Shown here: in pieces, positions 8,693-17,719 of the stretch | How the letters are laid out: every line of letters begins with the position of its first letter | Position numbering within the stretch: position 1 is the first letter of the stretch | NCBI RefSeq assembly: GCF_051859565.1 | Contig: NZ_JBHYFK010000007.1 | Span: 1 to 64,000, forward strand | Direction of reading: 5' to 3' | Length of the DNA: 64,000 nucleotides | Source: Glycocaulis sp051859565 | GTDB taxonomy: Bacteria; Pseudomonadota; Alphaproteobacteria; Caulobacterales; Maricaulaceae | Program-made: the position numbers and the translations under genes | The notes under the pieces: generated by a model | Told to the model about the DNA's origin: nothing | The model's database searches: none | The model's input: only the letters and a program-made list of their open reading frames with translations

Positions 8693-9022
8693 TCAGATCG
8701 AAAAGCTCGTCCCGCAGCCACAGGCAGCGGTGGCGTTGGGATTATGGATGCGGAAGGATGCGCCGATCAGCTCGTCGACATAGTCGATCTCGGACCCTTT
8801 GAGGAAATCCACGCTCATCGTGTCGACCAGCACGGTGGCGCCGTCGCGCTCGATGGCAAGGTCATCATCGCTGCGCTCGCTCTCCAGATCGAACTGGTAG
8901 GAAAAGCCGGAGCACCCGCCGCCAATCACCGAGACGCGCAGGAATTGCTTGTCCTGGCCTTTCAGGATCTGAAGGATCTGGCGGGCGGCTGTCTCTGACA
9001 GGCTGATCTGGGCTTCGCTCAT
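8693..9022 (-). CDS. erpA: iron-sulfur cluster insertion protein, IscA/ErpA type
   Basis: An A-type Fe-S carrier that delivers clusters to apo-proteins. The 109-residue protein has the three cluster cysteines in conserved places: Cys37 in GGGCSGF and Cys101/Cys103 in the C-terminal CGCGTSFSI. The N-terminal SETAARQILQIL is standard for the HesB/IscA family. ErpA is favoured over IscA because no isc genes are nearby, but the two are hard to separate by eye. It is divergent from dgt. Confidence 0.88.
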   Translation of the reverse strand: MSEAQISLSETAARQILQILKGQDKQFLRVSVIGGGCSGFSYQFDLESERSDDDLAIERDGATVLVDTMSVDFLKGSEIDYVDELIGASFRIHNPNATAACGCGTSFSI

Positions 9023-9112
9023 GGCGTTCTACGGTTCCCGACTGGCAATACACCCGATATATGGACGTAGAGGGCCGCCGATGGAAGGGCGGGCCGTGAA
9101 GGAGTGATGTTG

Positions 9113-10288
9113 ATGGTGTTTACGCGCGCGCCTTATGCCTGCGATCCGGCGAAAACGCGCGGGCGGCTACACCCGCAGGCTGAAAGCGCCACACGCTCGG
9201 CTTTCCAGCGCGACCGGGACCGCATCATCCACTCCACCGCCTTCCGCCGCCTGAAAGAGAAGACACAGGTTTTCGTCGCCCATGAGGGCGATCATTTCCG
9301 CACACGCCTGACCCATTCGCTGGAAGTCTCCCAGATTGCCCGCACGCTGGCGCGCGCCCTGCAGGTGGATGAAGATCTCGCAGAGGCGGCTGCGCTCGCC
9401 CACGATCTGGGACATCCGCCCTTTGGCCATTCGGGCGAGGACGGGCTTGCCGAGGCGATGAAGGGCTTTGGCGGGTTTGACCACAACGCCCAGACGCTGC
9501 GCGTCATCACTCTGCTGGAGCGGCGCTATCCTGAATTTGACGGGCTGAACCTCGCCTGGGAGACGCTGGAGGGCGTCGTCAAGCATAACGGCCCGCTGAT
9601 GAGACAAGGCGATGATCCGGCGAAGCTGCCCTGGGGCTTTACCGCCTATGAGGACTGGCGCGGGCTGGAGCTGCATACCCATTCCTCGGTCGAGGCGCAG
9701 ATAGCCGCCCTGTCGGACGATATCGCCTATAATAATCACGATATTGATGACGGGCTGCGCGCCGGGATATTGAAGCTGGACGAGGTGATGGACTTGCCGC
9801 TGGTCGGCGATGTGTTCCGCGCGGTGCGTGCACAATATCCCGATATCGGCACCAGCCTGACCATTCACGAGGCGATCCGCCGCCTTATTGGCCTGATGGT
9901 CAATGATGTGCTGGAGGAAACCCGCGCGCGGCTGGCGGCATCGGGCGTGGACAGTCCCGAAGCGGTGCGCGCGTTGGACCATCCGGTGGTCAGCTTCTCG
10001 GAAAGCATGCTGGTGCAGCTGTCTGCCGTGCGCCGCTTCCTCTACGCAAACATGTATCTGCACTACAAGGTCAAGCGCGCCAAGGAGAAGGGCAAGCGGA
10101 TCGTGAGGGAGCTGTTTGAGGCTTTCCTGAACGACCCGGCCCTGCTGCCGACCGAGTTTCACCGGCAAGCGGATACGCCCGGCAGCCCGGAGACGGCGCG
10201 TGTGGTGTGCGACTACATTGCCGGGATGACAGACCGCTATGCGATCGACCAACATCGCCAGCTCTTCCATGTGGAAGCCTGGCGCTGA
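9113..10288 (+). CDS. dgt: dGTP triphosphohydrolase-like protein (HD domain)
   Basis: An HD-domain dNTP triphosphohydrolase (dGTPase type 2) that degrades dGTP to deoxyguanosine and triphosphate. About 391 residues. Motifs seen: RDRDRIIHSTAFRRL, RTRLTHSLEVSQIAR (first metal His), AHDLGHPPFGHSG (the HD pair), GFDHNAQTLR and SDDIAYNNHDIDDG. Three in-frame starts lie close together (GTG 9104, ATG 9107, ATG 9113). ATG 9113 has AAGGAG at the best distance, about 8 bases. It heads a co-directional run with the SPOR protein and nagZ. Confidence 0.92.
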   Translation: MVFTRAPYACDPAKTRGRLHPQAESATRSAFQRDRDRIIHSTAFRRLKEKTQVFVAHEGDHFRTRLTHSLEVSQIARTLARALQVDEDLAEAAALAHDLGHPPFGHSGEDGLAEAMKGFGGFDHNAQTLRVITLLERRYPEFDGLNLAWETLEGVVKHNGPLMRQGDDPAKLPWGFTAYEDWRGLELHTHSSVEAQIAALSDDIAYNNHDIDDGLRAGILKLDEVMDLPLVGDVFRAVRAQYPDIGTSLTIHEAIRRLIGLMVNDVLEETRARLAASGVDSPEAVRALDHPVVSFSESMLVQLSAVRRFLYANMYLHYKVKRAKEKGKRIVRELFEAFLNDPALLPTEFHRQADTPGSPETARVVCDYIAGMTDRYAIDQHRQLFHVEAWR

Positions 10289-10398
10289 AACCTGTGGAAG
10301 CTGAGCGCCGCACCCGCGCAAGACAGGCTGCATCTTGATACTCTGTTAACCAGAGGCGCGTGGACTGATTCGCGCCCATCGCCGTCAACAGGAAAGCC

Positions 10399-11241
10399 AT
10401 GCCCTCTCGGGACCGAAACTCGACCGATTACGATCCGGACGCCTACGACACGTTCGATGCCCGCGATGACGGGCAGGGGCGGCGCGGGCCGATATTGCTG
10501 CTGGCCGCCGCCATCGTGCTGGTGCTGTTCCTCGGCGTTGTCTGGAGCGCGTATAATCTGGGCGTGCGCGAGCGCAATACCGCGCCCATCCTTACCGCTG
10601 ACAGCCAGCCCTGGCGGACCGCGCCGGAGGATCCGGGCGGGTTTGAAACGCCGGGTCAGGACATTGAAGCCTATGCCCTGCGCGAGCGGGAGCGCGGCGC
10701 TGTCGAGACGGTGGAGATTGATCCGGCTGTCCGCCCCGGCCCGGAAGAGCCAGCCGCCAGCGAACCGGAGCGTCCGGCCCTGACCGTTGAGACCGAAGAT
10801 TCCGACCGGCTGGCCCTGCCGCGTGAGGAAGCCCCGCGCGAGGAAGCCCCCCCGGCGCAGAGCGCGCCAGTTATCGAGGACACACCGCCGCCCGCGCCAG
10901 AAACACGCCAGCCCGAACAGCAGCGCCCGGCTGAGGAGCGCCAGCCCGCGCGCGAAGAGCCGCGCCCGGCCCCGCCGGCCGCCAGCGCCAGCGGCAATTT
11001 CGTGGTCCAGATCGCCGCCTTCCGCACGATCGAGGAGGCCGAAGAGGCCTGGATTGCCTTCGTGACCCGCTTCCCGGACCTCTCCTCAGGCCGCAGCCCG
11101 TCCATCGTCGAGGCCAATCTGGGCGCGCGCGGCATTTATCACCGCCTGCGCATTGCCGCGTTTGAAACGCGCGATGACGCCTCGCGCTATTGCCAGACGC
11201 TTTCTTCGCGCGGGCAGGACTGTCTGGTGGCGGCCCGATGA
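10399..11241 (+). CDS. SPOR-domain membrane protein
   Basis: A bitopic envelope protein of 280 residues: a short acidic cytoplasmic N-terminus, one membrane segment at about residues 31-53 (GPILLLAAAIVLVLFLG), a long Pro/Glu/Ala-rich periplasmic linker, and a C-terminal SPOR domain from about 195 (GNFVVQIAAFRTIEEAEEAW to DCLVAAR). SPOR domains bind denuded glycan at the division septum, so the protein probably localises there. Its stop overlaps the nagZ start (ATGA). The linker is compositionally biased and unlikely to be folded. Confidence 0.88.
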   Translation: MPSRDRNSTDYDPDAYDTFDARDDGQGRRGPILLLAAAIVLVLFLGVVWSAYNLGVRERNTAPILTADSQPWRTAPEDPGGFETPGQDIEAYALRERERGAVETVEIDPAVRPGPEEPAASEPERPALTVETEDSDRLALPREEAPREEAPPAQSAPVIEDTPPPAPETRQPEQQRPAEERQPAREEPRPAPPAASASGNFVVQIAAFRTIEEAEEAWIAFVTRFPDLSSGRSPSIVEANLGARGIYHRLRIAAFETRDDASRYCQTLSSRGQDCLVAAR

Positions 11242-12272
11242 GCGTGACAGCGGCGATATACGGCCTCATGGGCGAAAGCCTGACGCCGGAGGAGAAAGCC
11301 TTCTTCCGCGATGCGGACCCGTGGGGCTTTATCGTCTTTGCCCGCAATATCGACCGGCCAAAGCAGATCACCCGGCTGATGGGCGAGTTGCGCGATTGCG
11401 TAGGCCGCGATGCGCCCATTTTCATCGATCAGGAGGGCGGGCGCGTGCAGCGCCTGAAAGCCCCGCTCTGGCGCGCCGCGCCGCCTGCTGCCCGCTTTGG
11501 CGAGCTGTGGGACCGCGAGCCGGAACTGGCGCTTGAGGCCGTCCGCCAGAACCATCGCCTGCTGGCGCAGGAGCTGCGTGATCTGGGCATTGATTGCGAC
11601 TGCGCGCCGGTGGTCGATCTTGCCATTCCCGGCGCAGACGCGGTGATCGGCGACCGTGCCTTCCACGCCGAACCCGGCCCCGTCGCCGAGATGGCGCGCG
11701 CGGCGCTGGCGGGCCTGAAGGATCAGGGCGTTGCCGGTGTCATCAAGCATATTCCTGGCCATGGCCGCGCCGATGCCGACAGCCATTATGCGTTGCCGGT
11801 GGTGCGCGAAGATCACGAAACCCTGCACGAAACGGACTTTGCCGCCTTCAAGGGCGTGGCTGAAGCTGCATCCATGGCGATGACGGCCCACGTCACCTAC
11901 ACCGCGATTGACCCGGAAAACTGCGCCACCCTGTCAAAGGATGTGATTGCGCAGATCATCCGCGGCGAGATGGGCTTTGACGGCCTGCTGATGAGCGATG
12001 ATCTCTCCATGAAGGCGCTGTCAGGAACGCTGCGCCAGCGCGGGGAGCGGGCGCTCAGCGCGGGCTGTGACATGCTGCTTCACTGCAATGGCGAACGCGC
12101 GGAGATGGTGGAGGTGGCCCACGCCGCCATCACGCTCTCCGGCAAGGCGCTGGAGCGGGCAAAGGCGGCAGAAGATGCGCGCGGCACGGCGCAAGGCCTC
12201 GATGTGGCCGCCACCCATGATGCCATGGCGCGCTGCTTTGCCGAGGCCGGGCTGGAGGCGCCAGCGCCGTGA
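11238..12272 (+). CDS. nagZ: beta-N-acetylhexosaminidase (cell-wall recycling)
   Basis: A cytoplasmic glycoside hydrolase family 3 enzyme that removes GlcNAc from anhydromuropeptides during peptidoglycan recycling. The 344-residue protein has IDQEGGRVQRLK, the NagZ signature KHIPGHGRADADSH with the catalytic His and Asp in a flexible loop, and the nucleophile Asp in LMSDDLSMKALSG. The frame extends upstream to 11190, but ATG 11238 overlaps the upstream stop (ATGA) and gives the normal N-terminus MSVTAAIYGL. It overlaps scpA by GTGA. Confidence 0.95.
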   Translation: MSVTAAIYGLMGESLTPEEKAFFRDADPWGFIVFARNIDRPKQITRLMGELRDCVGRDAPIFIDQEGGRVQRLKAPLWRAAPPAARFGELWDREPELALEAVRQNHRLLAQELRDLGIDCDCAPVVDLAIPGADAVIGDRAFHAEPGPVAEMARAALAGLKDQGVAGVIKHIPGHGRADADSHYALPVVREDHETLHETDFAAFKGVAEAASMAMTAHVTYTAIDPENCATLSKDVIAQIIRGEMGFDGLLMSDDLSMKALSGTLRQRGERALSAGCDMLLHCNGERAEMVEVAHAAITLSGKALERAKAAEDARGTAQGLDVAATHDAMARCFAEAGLEAPAP

Positions 12273-13075
12273 GTGATCTGTTCGAGGAAGATGTGCGCTT
12301 TGAGGCCGTTCGCGATGCGGACGAGGCCGGTAGCGCGCTGATCCTCGATATTGAGGGCTGGGAAGGCCCTTTGCACCTGCTCTTGCATCTGGCACGCAAG
12401 AACAAGGTGGATCTGGCGAAAATCTCTATCCTGGCGCTGGCCGAGCAGTATCTCGTCTTCATCGAGGAGGCACGCGAGAAGCGGCTGGACATCGCGGCCG
12501 AATATCTCGTCATGGCGGCCTGGCTCGCCTACCTGAAATCCCGCATGTTATTGCCCAAACCGCGCCCGGAAACCGATGAGCCGGAGCCGGAGATGATGGC
12601 GGCGGCGCTCGCCTTCCGTCTGATGCGCCTTGATGCGATGCGCGCAGGCGGCGAAGCGCTTTACGACCGGCATCTGCTCAAGCGCGACGTGTTCGAGCGC
12701 GGCGCGCCCGAAGGCGTGCGCTCCATCCGCGCGCCGCAATATGAGGCGAGCCTGTTTGACCTATTGAAAGCCTATGCCGGTACGCGCGAGAAGTTTGCCT
12801 TCTCCACCTACGAGCCGGAAAAGCCCAAGGTTTACAGCCTGGAAGCAGCCCGCGCCCGCCTCAGCCTGCTCTCAAAGCGCCTGACGGGGTGGGAGCGGCT
12901 GGACAGCCTGCTGCCGGGTGAAGACGAGCTGGGGCCGGATGCGCCGCCGCCGCAATCGCTGATGGCATCCTCGCTGCTGGCGGCACTGGAAATCACCAAG
13001 GATGGTGAGGCGGCGCTGCGTCAGGAGGCGGTCTATGGCCCGATCTGGATGCGCGGGCAGGAGGGGCGCCTATGA
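12269..13075 (+). CDS. scpA: segregation and condensation protein A
   Basis: The kleisin subunit of the SMC-ScpAB condensin. The 268-residue protein has the N-terminal SMC-neck binding part (EGPLHLLLHLARKNKVDLAKI), the AAEYLVMAAWLAYLKSRMLLP helix, a charged middle section and a C-terminal winged-helix part. The start codon is GTG, overlapping the nagZ stop by four bases. Its own stop overlaps scpB by ATGA. The nagZ-scpA-scpB-tatABC order is conserved in Caulobacter relatives. Confidence 0.93.
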   Translation: MSDLFEEDVRFEAVRDADEAGSALILDIEGWEGPLHLLLHLARKNKVDLAKISILALAEQYLVFIEEAREKRLDIAAEYLVMAAWLAYLKSRMLLPKPRPETDEPEPEMMAAALAFRLMRLDAMRAGGEALYDRHLLKRDVFERGAPEGVRSIRAPQYEASLFDLLKAYAGTREKFAFSTYEPEKPKVYSLEAARARLSLLSKRLTGWERLDSLLPGEDELGPDAPPPQSLMASSLLAALEITKDGEAALRQEAVYGPIWMRGQEGRL

Positions 13076-13785
13076 GCGATCCGATTGCCGAAGCGATTGC
13101 CCGCCTGCGCGCGCGGCAAGGCCCGCAAGCCGCTGCATTGGCCGAACCCTCGCAGCAGGCATTGCGCATGGCCGAGGCCCTTTTGTTTGCCGCGTCCGAG
13201 CCGCTGGACGCTGAAACGCTGGCCGCGCGCCTGCCCGCGGGCACCGACATCCCGGCGACAATCGCGCGCCTGCAGGAGAAATACGCCGATGCGGGCGTGC
13301 GGTTGAGCGAGGTGGGCGGGCGCTGGCGGTTTGAAACCGCGCCGGACCTCGCCCATCTGCTGGCGGAAATCCGCGAGGAGCCGAAAAAGCTCTCGCAGGC
13401 CGCTCTGGAGACGCTCTCCATCATCGCCTATCACCAGCCGGTCACGCGCGCCGAGATCGAGGAGATACGCGGCGTTGCCGTCTCCAAGGGCACGATCGAT
13501 CTCCTGTTTGAACTGAAATGGATACGTCTGCGCGGCCGCCGCCGCAGCCCCGGCCGGCCGGTTACCTTTGGCACGACCGACACTTTCCTGGAATATTTCG
13601 GCCTGGCCGCGATCACTGATCTGCCAGGGCTGGGTGATCTGAAAGCCGCCGGGCTTCTTTCTTCGCGCCTGCCGGCCAATTTCGACATTCCGGACCCCGC
13701 CCGGCTTGCCGATAATGAAGACCCGCTGGACGATGAAGATAGCGCGCACTTCCATCTCGACTTCCTCGAAGGCGCCGAGGAGTAG
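13072..13785 (+). CDS. scpB: segregation and condensation protein B
   Basis: The partner of ScpA in the condensin complex. It has 237 residues with two winged-helix domains. Typical stretches are MAEALLFAASEPLDAETLAARL, ALETLSIIAYHQPVTRAEIEEIRGV and GRPVTFGTTDTFLEYFGL. The C-terminal tail after about residue 205 is acidic. The translational overlap with scpA (ATGA) fits equimolar synthesis. Confidence 0.93.
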   Translation: MSDPIAEAIARLRARQGPQAAALAEPSQQALRMAEALLFAASEPLDAETLAARLPAGTDIPATIARLQEKYADAGVRLSEVGGRWRFETAPDLAHLLAEIREEPKKLSQAALETLSIIAYHQPVTRAEIEEIRGVAVSKGTIDLLFELKWIRLRGRRRSPGRPVTFGTTDTFLEYFGLAAITDLPGLGDLKAAGLLSSRLPANFDIPDPARLADNEDPLDDEDSAHFHLDFLEGAEE

Positions 13786-13805
13786 GGCGCGCGCCAGCAA
13801 TTTCC

Positions 13806-14022
13806 TGTCATGGCCCGGTTTATCCGGGCCACCCATGCCTGAGAGTTTCCGGCTGATCGTTCGTTACAGGCCGCGCAGCGGCCTGAAAAGCGCGACCGCG
13901 CGCCCGCGACTGCCTGTGCCCGCGCAGGCGGGTATTCGCGGAACATCGCAACGCGGATGCGTTGCGGAACTAAAGAGGCATGGGTCCCCCGGACCGCTAC
14001 GCGGCCGGAGGATGACAGCTTT
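13806..14022. repeat. palindromic repeat block between scpB and tatA
   Basis: The 338-base gap holds no gene. It contains a TCATGGCCCGG/CCGGGCC hairpin ending CCATGCCTGAGAG, a GGCCGCGCAGCGGCC hairpin, the CGCAACGCGGATGCGTTGCG palindrome at about 13949-13968 followed by GAACTAAAGAGGCATGGG, and a GGACCGCTACGCGGCCGG hairpin ending GGATGACA. The same modules recur at 20250-20510, 38570-38720, 53595-54260 and 61670-61740. Downstream, 14023-14123 probably carries the tatA promoter. Confidence 0.8.
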
Positions 14023-14123
14023 GTGTGCCACCCCCACCTGAACCCGCCATTGGACCCTTGCGCGATATTCCTTTACGGGTATAGGCCAGTGGCCGTAACG
14101 GCATTCCCGCACGGAGAGCGCAT

Positions 14124-14345
14124 ATGGGACCGCATTGGAGCATTTTTGTCATCGTTGGCATTCTCGTGCTCGTCCTGTTTGGCGGGCGCGGACGGATTTC
14201 CGCGATGATGGGCGATTTCGCCAAGGGCATCACGGCCTTCCGCAAGGGGCTGAAAGATGACAGCAAGGATGAGGACGCCGCCGAAGAGCGCCCCGCCGCC
14301 AGCATCTCCGCCGAGACGCGCGAAGACGAGCGGACGGGCTCTTAA
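14124..14345 (+). CDS. tatA: twin-arginine translocase subunit TatA
   Basis: The pore-forming subunit of the Tat protein export system, 73 residues. It has a single N-terminal membrane helix (about residues 5-20, WSIFVIVGILVLVLFGG), an FGG-R hinge, an amphipathic helix (MMGDFAKGITAFRKGLKDD) and a charged disordered tail. All of this is characteristic of TatA. It lies 22 bases upstream of tatB, in the usual tatABC order. Confidence 0.93.
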   Translation: MGPHWSIFVIVGILVLVLFGGRGRISAMMGDFAKGITAFRKGLKDDSKDEDAAEERPAASISAETREDERTGS

Positions 14346-14367
14346 GCCCGTCAGGAGCTAGAGTTCC

Positions 14368-14778
14368 ATGAACCCCGGCTTTGGCGCTGCCGAGCTTATC
14401 ATCATCGTCATCCTCGCCCTTGTGGTGGTGGGTCCCAAAGACCTGCCGCTGATGATGCGCAAGGCCGGGCGTTTTATCGGCCAGATGCGGGCCATGGCGC
14501 GCGATTTCCAGAACAGTTTTGACGAGCTGGGCCGCGAGGCGGAGCTGGCCGAGCTGAAAAAGGAAGTCGAGGCCTTGAAGAAGGCCAACCCGGTCTCCGA
14601 AGTCACCGAAGAATTGCGCGCGGCGGAAGCCGATCTGAAGCGCTCTGCGCTGGACAAGCCGCATCCGCGCGCCGCAAAGCCTGCCAAGCCTGCGCTGGGT
14701 GATGAGGCGATGCTGCCGCTGGATACCCATCCCGAAGCCGCAGCCGACACCCCGCCCGCTCAGAGCAGGCAGGACTAG
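14368..14778 (+). CDS. tatB: Sec-independent translocase subunit TatB
   Basis: The substrate-receptor subunit that pairs with TatC. The 136-residue protein has the TatB-type N-terminus NPGFGAAELIIIVILALVV, the VVGPKDLPLMMRKAGRFI hinge and amphipathic helix, and a long charged C-terminal region. The E in GAAELI and the GPKDLP motif separate it from TatA. It is 3 bases upstream of tatC. Confidence 0.93.
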   Translation: MNPGFGAAELIIIVILALVVVGPKDLPLMMRKAGRFIGQMRAMARDFQNSFDELGREAELAELKKEVEALKKANPVSEVTEELRAAEADLKRSALDKPHPRAAKPAKPALGDEAMLPLDTHPEAAADTPPAQSRQD

Positions 14779-14781
14779 GCG

Positions 14782-15600
14782 ATGGCTGCGAAGGAGAAGC
14801 TGGCAGCCCCGCAAGGGCCGGAGGCCGATGACGAGGTGGAAGCCTCGCGCGCGCCGCTGATGGAGCATCTGACCGAGCTGCGCACCCGGCTGATCTGGGT
14901 GCTGGGCGCGGTGGCGCTGGCCTTCGTGCTCTGCTTTGCGTTTGCCGAGTGGATCTACAACATTCTGCTGGTGCCGTTTGAAGAGGCGGCGCGTCAGGTG
15001 CGCGGCGAGGATTTGCAGCTCCAGCTCATCTTTACCGGCCCGCTGGAGTTTTTCTTCGTCAAGCTGAAGCTCGCTTTGTTTGGCGCCATCATCGTGGCCT
15101 TCCCGATGATCGCCTATCAGGTCTGGGCCTTTGTCCGCCCCGGCCTCTACAAGAATGAGCGGCTAGCCTTTGCGCCCTTCCTGATTGCCTCGCCGGTGCT
15201 GTTCGCGGCCGGTATCGCGTTTGTCTATTATTTCATCCTGCCCTTCGTGATGGGCTTTGCGCTGGGTCAGGAGCAGACCGGGGAGGAGGGCCGCACGGCC
15301 ATCCAGCTCCTGCCGCGCGTGTCGGAATATCTCAATCTCGTCACCACGCTCATTCTGGCGTTCGGGATATCCTTCCAGCTGCCCGTATTGCTCTCCCTGC
15401 TGGGCAAGGTGGGGATCGTCAATTCGGGCCAGCTGGTGCGCTTCTGGAAGTTTGCGATTGTCGGCATCGCCCTGTTCGCCGGCTTCGTGACCCCGCCCGA
15501 TCCGATCAGCCAGATATTCCTGGGCGCGGCCATGTTCGGCCTTTACGGGCTTTCCATCCTTGCGGTGAAAATGGTCGAGCCGAAGGAATTGGAGGGGTAG
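14782..15600 (+). CDS. tatC: twin-arginine translocase subunit TatC
   Basis: The polytopic core of the Tat translocase. The 272-residue protein has an extended cytoplasmic N-terminus, the signature APLMEHLTELRTRLIW, six hydrophobic segments, a conserved EFFFVKLKLALFGA loop, YQVWAFVRPGLY and FVTPPDPISQ. TatC binds the twin-arginine signal peptide together with TatB. It is the last gene of the dgt-to-tatC run and is followed by a palindromic repeat pair. Confidence 0.95.
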   Translation: MAAKEKLAAPQGPEADDEVEASRAPLMEHLTELRTRLIWVLGAVALAFVLCFAFAEWIYNILLVPFEEAARQVRGEDLQLQLIFTGPLEFFFVKLKLALFGAIIVAFPMIAYQVWAFVRPGLYKNERLAFAPFLIASPVLFAAGIAFVYYFILPFVMGFALGQEQTGEEGRTAIQLLPRVSEYLNLVTTLILAFGISFQLPVLLSLLGKVGIVNSGQLVRFWKFAIVGIALFAGFVTPPDPISQIFLGAAMFGLYGLSILAVKMVEPKELEG

Positions 15601-15614
15601 GGGGCGTCACCTCT

Positions 15615-15706
15615 TCGTCGTTCCCGCGCAGGCGGGAACCCCGAGCCGCTTGGCACTGTCTTCGCTCTACGATCTCTGGATCCCCGCCTGCGCGGGGATG
15701 ACGAGG
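15615..15706. repeat. paired REP-like palindromes (BIME-like)
   Basis: A forward unit CGTTCCCGCGCAGGCGGGAA is followed about 35 bases later by an inverted unit ATCCCCGCCTGCGCGGGGAT ending GACGAGG. The spacer includes GAGCCGCTTGGCACTGTC. Near-identical 90-base composites occur at 30717-30806, 32743-32833, 45001-45091 and (inverted) 47742-47830, with a partial copy at 53962. It lies between convergent tatC and purD. Confidence 0.88.
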
Positions 15707-15732
15707 TAGAGAGGGTCAGGAGAGAACTTCTT

Positions 15733-17016
15733 CTACAACCCTCTCCAACCGATATCGCGGCGGTAGACGCCTTCGGGCCAGTCGATTTCACCGATGGCTG
15801 CGTAGGCCCGGTCCACGGCTTCGCGCAACGTATCGCCGGTGGCGGTGACGTTCAGCACGCGGCCACCGTTTGCGATGAAATTGCCGTCCGCGTCGAGCGC
15901 GGTGCCAGCGTGGAAGATCATCACGCCGTCGCCATGGCCGGCATGGTGCAGATTGCGGATGACGCTGCCCTTTTCGGGCGTGCCGGGATAGCCGGGCGCG
16001 GCCACTACCACCGTCACGGCGGGTTTGGGGTTGGCGTCCATGGGAAGAAGCTGCGCGAACTCGCTGGCGCGCATGCCGCCGGTGGAGGCGGCCAACAGCA
16101 ACGGCACGATATCGGCCTCCATCTGCATCATCAGCACCTGACATTCCGGATCGCCGAAGCGGCAGTTGAACTCGACCACCTTGGGCCCGTCCGGCGTCAC
16201 CATCACGCCGATATACAAGACGCCGCGATAGGGCATGCCGTCACCGGCCATGCCGCGCAGCATCGGCACGGTCACCTCTTCCTCCACCTGCTTCATCAGT
16301 TCGGGCGTCATCACCGGGGCGGGCGCATAGGCGCCCATGCCGCCGGTATTGGGGCCGGTATCGCCATCGCCGATGCGCTTGTGGTCCTGCGCGGCGGGCA
16401 AGGTGAGATAATTGATCCCGTCGGTGATGACGAAGATGGAGGCTTCCTCGCCTTCCATGAATTCCTCGATGACCAGCTCTGCCGATGCGCCGCCAAACTT
16501 GCCAGACAGCATGTCGGCAAGCTCGGCCTCGGCCTCCTCGCGCGTCTCGGCAATGACCACGCCCTTGCCGGCGGCCAGCCCGTCGGCTTTCAGCACGAAG
16601 GGCGCGGTCAGCGTATCGAGGAAGGCTTTGGCCGCCGCCACCTCGGTGAAGCGGCCATAGCGCGCGGTCGGCACGCCATAGGCGGCCATGCGGTCCTTGG
16701 CAAAGCCCTTGGAGGCTTCCAGCTGGGCGGCGGCCTGTGAAGGACCGAACACGTCAAATCCGCGCGCGCGCAGCATGTCGGCAAGGCCCTTGGCGAGCGG
16801 AGCCTCAGGCCCGATCACGATCAGGTCCGGCTCCAGCTGCAAGGCAAGCTGCTGGATGCCCTCCACATCGTCTGCAGCGACATCAAAGCACGGGCCCAGA
16901 AGATCAATGGCCGGGCTGCCGGGCGCGCACCAGATCGTGTCCACAAGGGGGCTCTGCGCGATCTTCCAGGCCAGCGCATGCTCGCGCCCGCCAGAGCCGA
17001 TGATGAGAATGTTCAT
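15733..17016 (-). CDS. purD: phosphoribosylamine-glycine ligase
   Basis: The second step of purine synthesis: ATP-dependent ligation of glycine to phosphoribosylamine. The 427-residue protein covers the full GARS fold: N-terminal LIIGSGGREHALAWKIAQSP, the ATP-grasp segment (KADGLAAGKGVVI, VIEEFMEGEEASIF), the PurD signature RFGDPECQ, and C-terminal GGRVLNVTATGDTLREAVD. It stands alone, convergent with tatC and on the same strand as the downstream DHFR-like gene. Confidence 0.95.
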   Translation of the reverse strand: MNILIIGSGGREHALAWKIAQSPLVDTIWCAPGSPAIDLLGPCFDVAADDVEGIQQLALQLEPDLIVIGPEAPLAKGLADMLRARGFDVFGPSQAAAQLEASKGFAKDRMAAYGVPTARYGRFTEVAAAKAFLDTLTAPFVLKADGLAAGKGVVIAETREEAEAELADMLSGKFGGASAELVIEEFMEGEEASIFVITDGINYLTLPAAQDHKRIGDGDTGPNTGGMGAYAPAPVMTPELMKQVEEEVTVPMLRGMAGDGMPYRGVLYIGVMVTPDGPKVVEFNCRFGDPECQVLMMQMEADIVPLLLAASTGGMRASEFAQLLPMDANPKPAVTVVVAAPGYPGTPEKGSVIRNLHHAGHGDGVMIFHAGTALDADGNFIANGGRVLNVTATGDTLREAVDRAYAAIGEIDWPEGVYRRDIGWRGL

Positions 17017-17092
17017 GGCCGCCCCTGCTTTCGTCTTGGCTATGGCCGTCTCTTAGCGGGGCTGCACGCCTCTTGTCGACCGCGCAGCGGCA

Positions 17093-17623
17093 TCAGGCAG
17101 GCACGTAGGTCAGCCGCAGTGCGTCCTCACCGATAGGGTCGCTGGCCACGAGGCGCAGTGGCGGGAGCGGCCCGGCGAAAAAGGGCTTGCCGCTGCCCAG
17201 CACGTAGGGGCGCAGATAGAGCCTGAATTCATCGATCAGACCGGCTCCGGCGAGACTGTGGGCGAGGTCCGGCCCGCCAAGCTGCATCACGCCCTCAACC
17301 TCGCCCTTCAGCTTTCGCAAGGCCGCCTCCACATCGCCGGAGATCAGCGTGGCATTGGGGCCAACCGAGTTAAGCGAGCGCGAGGCGACCCATTTGGGCA
17401 TGTGCCGCCAGGCATCGGCAAACGCGTGCTGTTCCGGCGTCCAGTCAGGATCGTCATTGTCCCAATAGGCCATGATCTCGTAGAGGCGGCGGCCATAAAT
17501 GCTGCCCGCAAGGCTCGCCACCTCATCAATGAAATGGCGGAACAGCGCCTCTCCCGGCGCGAACGCCTCGTGATCGATATAGCCATCAAGGGACTGGTTC
17601 ATCCCGAAATAGATTGTCGCCAT
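17093..17623 (-). CDS. dihydrofolate reductase family protein (RibD C-terminal type)
   Basis: A 176-residue single-domain reductase related to the C-terminal domain of RibD. It starts IYFGMNQSLDGYI, has GRRLYEIM, PKWVASRSL and the nucleotide-binding MQLGGPDLAHSLAGAGLIDEF block. These stand-alone proteins have no settled substrate, and it is not a housekeeping FolA. The frame continues upstream to 18247 over xseA, but ATG 17623 is chosen because AAAGGAG lies about 9 bases before it and the family motif starts there. Confidence 0.85.
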   Translation of the reverse strand: MATIYFGMNQSLDGYIDHEAFAPGEALFRHFIDEVASLAGSIYGRRLYEIMAYWDNDDPDWTPEQHAFADAWRHMPKWVASRSLNSVGPNATLISGDVEAALRKLKGEVEGVMQLGGPDLAHSLAGAGLIDEFRLYLRPYVLGSGKPFFAGPLPPLRLVASDPIGEDALRLTYVPA

Positions 17624-17719
17624 GGCGCGACGCTCCTTTGGTAAGCCGCAATTCGGGGCTGATGCAATCATGCCCATCCGCGCTAGGCTAGCGTCAACCC
17701 GACTCAAAGCGGATGCTTG

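Noticed and set aside
11190..11237. Upstream in-frame extension of nagZ
   Set aside because: Overlaps the SPOR domain coding sequence. The ATGA overlap at 11238 is the normal coupled start.
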